A stretch of 64,000 nt of DNA from positions 62,001 to 126,000 of the forward strand of contig VWZL01002553.1 of NCBI GenBank assembly GCA_013396915.1. The letters are read 5' to 3'. Both the position numbers and the translations under genes were made by a program. This stretch comes from Stercorarius parasiticus (lineage: Eukaryota; Chordata; Aves; Charadriiformes; Stercorariidae). The notes under the pieces are model-generated. The model ran no database searches. It was not told the DNA's origin and worked only from the letters and a program-made list of their open reading frames with translations. Positions 60,598-64,000 of the stretch are shown here, piece after piece. Within the stretch, counting starts at the first letter, position 1. Every line of letters begins with the position of its first letter.

Positions 60598-63500
60598 GTG
60601 AGCCTTGTTTCAGCTTCTAGAGTGGAGTCTTCCACCAGTTTGGGTTGTTAGTGCGGAGAGCCTGCCCTAAGTAGCAAAAGGATCTGTCTGCAACTCTCCA
60701 GCTGAATAAATGATGGGCATGCTTTCTGTTGCTCTTGAGAGTAAAATGGTCAATGTGCAGTGGCCAAAGTAGCCAACTGTTCTGTCACTGCCTGTGTGAC
60801 TCTGAAAGAAGAATCTGGGTTGGGATTCTGCCAAATGTAATTTTCTTCCCATGTGGATTCCTTCTTATCTTGTGGCCAAGGTCCAGGTTTCCCGTGCTGG
60901 TAAATCTGTCCAGCTTTTCTGAAGCCAAAGCAGTGTCTCTTTCACATAAAGGAAAGTCTAAACAAGCTCTAGCTAACACAGGATCTCGATCACTCAAATT
61001 GTTGCTCTGGGTGATAGCCTTGCGGAGGGGCTGGCGTGACATTCCTTTTTCCCTTTGATATAGAAAAGAGAGAGAAGTAACTTGGGGAGCTTTCCTGTTC
61101 CTGCCAATTGCCCTTTTCTTTTAGTGGTAATTGGGCAAGTTTCAACAAACTCGTGTAAGATCCAAATCCAAAGAGATGTTTCTATTCTAGCAAGAAGGCA
61201 TCCTGGTCATACAGCAGAAGTTTGGCTGAAACACCTGAAACTGCAGTTTGTATATGGAGAAAAAAAGAAAGAAATGTTTTAGTCTAGTGCAAAAACTAGT
61301 GCATGCTGCTTGCTTTCTACCCAGCCTTCACTTCTCTTATTTTTAAGATTAAACTCTGCTTTCTTTAAAGGGAGGTTCATGTAGCTGTATTTCTGTGAGG
61401 TGATACAGAATTTTGAACAGCGAAGTGCTGGCTGTTCATCAGGTCATTACGTGGTAGGGAGGCATTTAATAAACCCATTGAAGCCGATGCTTCGGGAGTT
61501 CTGACTTGATCTACTAGTTGCCCGCTGCGGGCAGCTCCTGGATGTATAGTCCTCTGTGCTCTGGTTAAAATTGTGCAAGGCCTCTTCAAAAAAAACAAAA
61601 ACCCTGCCACTTTTTTAAACAAAACTCAAAATTAGCCTGTTGGACTTGGTAAATAGGTATGTATTTTAAAAGTAGAAAGTCCCTTGAATTGGGGATTATT
61701 CTCCGGATTTCAGCTGTTAGTGTTGGTCTGTTTGGCTCCAAAGGCCTTTTGCTTTCCTTTTGTTTGTCTCTTGCCGTTTCTGTCCCAGCAGGATATCTGC
61801 TCTGGAGTGAGAAATTCCACCCTTTTTGGGAAAACTTTTTAATAAAAAAAAATATTGTGTTGGTTTAACTTAATTTCTGCAGTGTTGCTTATTTCCAGGG
61901 CTTCACAGCTCTGTACAGTAGAAATGCGCTTTGTAAGCGATAGACAAGCAAACAAATCGAAGTGGTTAAGAATTTATGGCAGCTGAAGGAGCTTGAAATG
62001 AGAAAAGCTTGAAAGCAACCAAATGAATGAAGAAGTAGTGCTGTACACACAAAGCTTTGGGTCTCAAGCTGGGTTGTTTCTCTTCAAACAAATACATTGT
62101 CAACACTGTACATTTTCTATAAGAGCCTTTTATCCTCAAACAATGCGGAGTGCTTTACAAAAAATATCCCTATGTTTACCCAGGGATGTGGCTCCCTGTG
62201 GGGTAAAAAGCACTGTGTTTCAAGTGTCAGGCAACTTGCACAACAGTTTAGCGCAGGAAGGAAAGAATACTCCATCTAACCAGAACCACTGTGGGGTGGA
62301 TTTATCCAGCCGCAATGGGATTTGGCCAGGATGCATAAACTGGTGTTGCCGCTTCTCCCTCTCCGAGCAGTGCGTCACTCTGCAGAGTCACACTGTGTCG
62401 TATGTATTGTATGATACCGACGCAGGAATCTCCAGTGCCACTTTGGTACCTTCTTGGAGGAATGGAGTGTGTGAGTGGTTACTTAGGCTGTAGGCAGATA
62501 TTACTTGCCTGTCCTGGGCAGCGCATCTTTATTAAAACACCAGTTTGAGGAAATTGGGGTTTTCAGAACCCTTTATCTTCGAGCAATTTCCACTCCTGAT
62601 ACTCTTACCGGAACGTGCTGTGTGCTTGGTGTGGAAGTGCCTCGCAGTGGTGGAAAAGGCGTTTTAATGCTGTTCATATACATGTGGTGGCAGAGAGCTT
62701 GTAGCAGTTGGCAGTGTCTCATCAGCAGCGTACTGTCGTAGTCAAAATCAGCCCAGGTTGTATCAGACAGTACAAAATTTGGTGTGCACAGTCTAAAAAC
62801 TGATATTTCTCAATCTGGATGGATCACACTTCGGCTGTGTGCTTCTAAGTCAGAGCACTCACCTGTCCAGTTCTGCACTGGCGGGGCAGAGGCAGAAAGT
62901 GAAGGTGGTGTTTTGAGAGATACTGATGTGCAGAAGGGGGGACTGTTACCATAAAAGAAGGGAATGGAGGAAAAGAAGAGAAAGCAGAACAATGCCTGGC
63001 TGAAGAGAAGAGGTGAGAGAAAAAAGTTAATAAAGGGAAACTTGGCGGTTGTGGAGAGTGGGTATGTTAAAAAAGGATACACAGACAGTGCTGCTGAGAT
63101 TGTGCAGAACCTCTCCTTGTTCTGGGCAGGGCTGGAGGGCTGAGCAGGCTCTGAAGAGATGATAGGGGAGGGAACTGTTTGCTCTGGGACCCTATTTATG
63201 CTGTCAAGGAAACATGATGTCTTGCAAACAGGACTAGCGTGATGGTATTTTGCATTAGTTGGTTTTTTTTTTTTTTTCTGAAGCTCTGCTTGCCTGGCCA
63301 CAGCTGGAAAGGAATGGCTGACCCCTTTATTCTTTCTTTTCTTTTACTGCTTCTGTTTACATCGGGGAAACTCCTGTCCTGTAAGATGGGCAACTGAGTA
63401 CTTACATGCAGGCTTAGTTTTAACACATAAATAATCCATTCCAGTTGGTACTGAATTATCTTATTCTGTAAAACTGTTAAGATTTACAATTATTTTGTGG

Positions 63501-64000
63501 TGACCCCTCCATCCCCGCCTCCTCTCCGCAAGTGTCACTTCCCAAACTGCGTCAGTGCCTCTGGTGCCTTCGTTTGGCAGGAGCTGCAGAGGACTCGGCC
63601 AGAAGTGCCCAGAAAAGCCAGAGTCGGTGTTGTTTTCTTGTGGCGTGCTTAGTTTCCACATGACTGGGACCAAAAGACCCAAGTCCATGTACATCTTGGG
63701 TCTCTCAGCAACTCATCCCCCTGTTGCCAAGGTGCTCTGCCGATTCAGGCGACCTTTTAAATCAAATGCTCTTTGCTTATTGGTCAGCTCTGTATGCTTT
63801 TTGTTTTGCAGATACAAAATGTTTCTCTTCTCCTAAGTCATATTTAGAACCGCTGAAAATAAAGAACTACAGAGATTCAAGATACTTGGGTTGGTTTTTT
63901 TCCAATGCAAAACCAAATAAAGTATTAGTTCAGACCCCATCAGGTTTTCATTCTTAGTTATTTCTACAGAACTCTCTTTTTACTCATTATTTCTTTCTGT
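60598..64000 (+). other. PRCP: PRCP intron 8 (runs off the window)
   Basis: No NGELDPW-type coding sequence or later PRCP exon was found, so this is taken as intron 8. It contains an A/T homopolymer near 63261-63279, AATAAA-like motifs (61842, 63850, 63916) and no recognisable transposon. Confidence 0.75.

Noticed and set aside
62810..63301. 163-codon minus-strand frame near the window end
   Set aside because: It is low-complexity Ser/Pro/Phe-rich sequence with a Lys run from a homopolymer and has no recognisable homology. It lies in the presumed PRCP intron 8.
1..64000. Endogenous retrovirus, CRISPR array, tRNA or rRNA genes
   Set aside because: None was recognised. The only mobile-element remains seen are CR1 fragments, MIR relics and one unnamed old repeat.

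Overview
This window is vertebrate nuclear DNA from a bird. The multi-exon genes have GT/AG introns, and the dispersed repeats are chicken-repeat-1 (CR1) LINE fragments ending in ATTCTATG-type tails, which dominate avian genomes. The species cannot be fixed from sequence alone. The CR1 subfamily with a very GC-rich, almost invariant tail would fit a neognath bird, but that is inference.

Layout: (1) 1-21.87 kb, plus strand: RAB30, a Golgi Rab GTPase. Its complete 203-residue coding sequence lies in four exons (4376-4468, 5921-6004, 10829-11012, 13238-13488). A probable repeat-free 3' UTR of about 8.4 kb ends at a canonical poly(A) signal at 21849-21854. (2) 21.9-27.1 kb: intergenic DNA between two convergent genes, with two CR1 copies in opposite orientation, a MIR relic and a sequence gap (N at 25267). 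(3) 27.1-36.3 kb, minus strand: DDIAS (noxin, C11orf82). Its complete coding sequence of about 981 residues lies in four exons (34023-33911, 33204-33043, 31869-31752, 29925-27373). (4) 35.85-36.6 kb: a CpG-rich divergent promoter between DDIAS and PRCP with tandem ETS motifs, a GC box, two CCAAT boxes and a CTCF-like motif. A second gap (N at 36422) probably hides PRCP exon 1. (5) 36.4-64 kb, plus strand: PRCP (lysosomal Pro-X carboxypeptidase). Seven internal coding exons, matching human exons 2-8, lie between 52570 and 60597. The last exon, with the catalytic Asp and His, lies beyond the window.

The order and orientation (RAB30 and DDIAS convergent, DDIAS and PRCP head to head) match human 11q14.1 in mirror image, so this is a conserved amniote block. 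The three proteins have no known shared pathway. The physical links are the shared DDIAS/PRCP promoter and the convergent RAB30/DDIAS 3' ends.

I found no undescribed multi-gene system. The most useful leads are: a perfect 79-bp inverted CR1 pair flanking RAB30 exon 4, which could favour a circular RNA; the gap that appears to have swallowed PRCP exon 1, leaving a 5-base remnant and splice donor; the promoter architecture; the very long RAB30 3' UTR with a Pumilio-type site overlapping its poly(A) signal; and MIR relics that survive in a bird genome.
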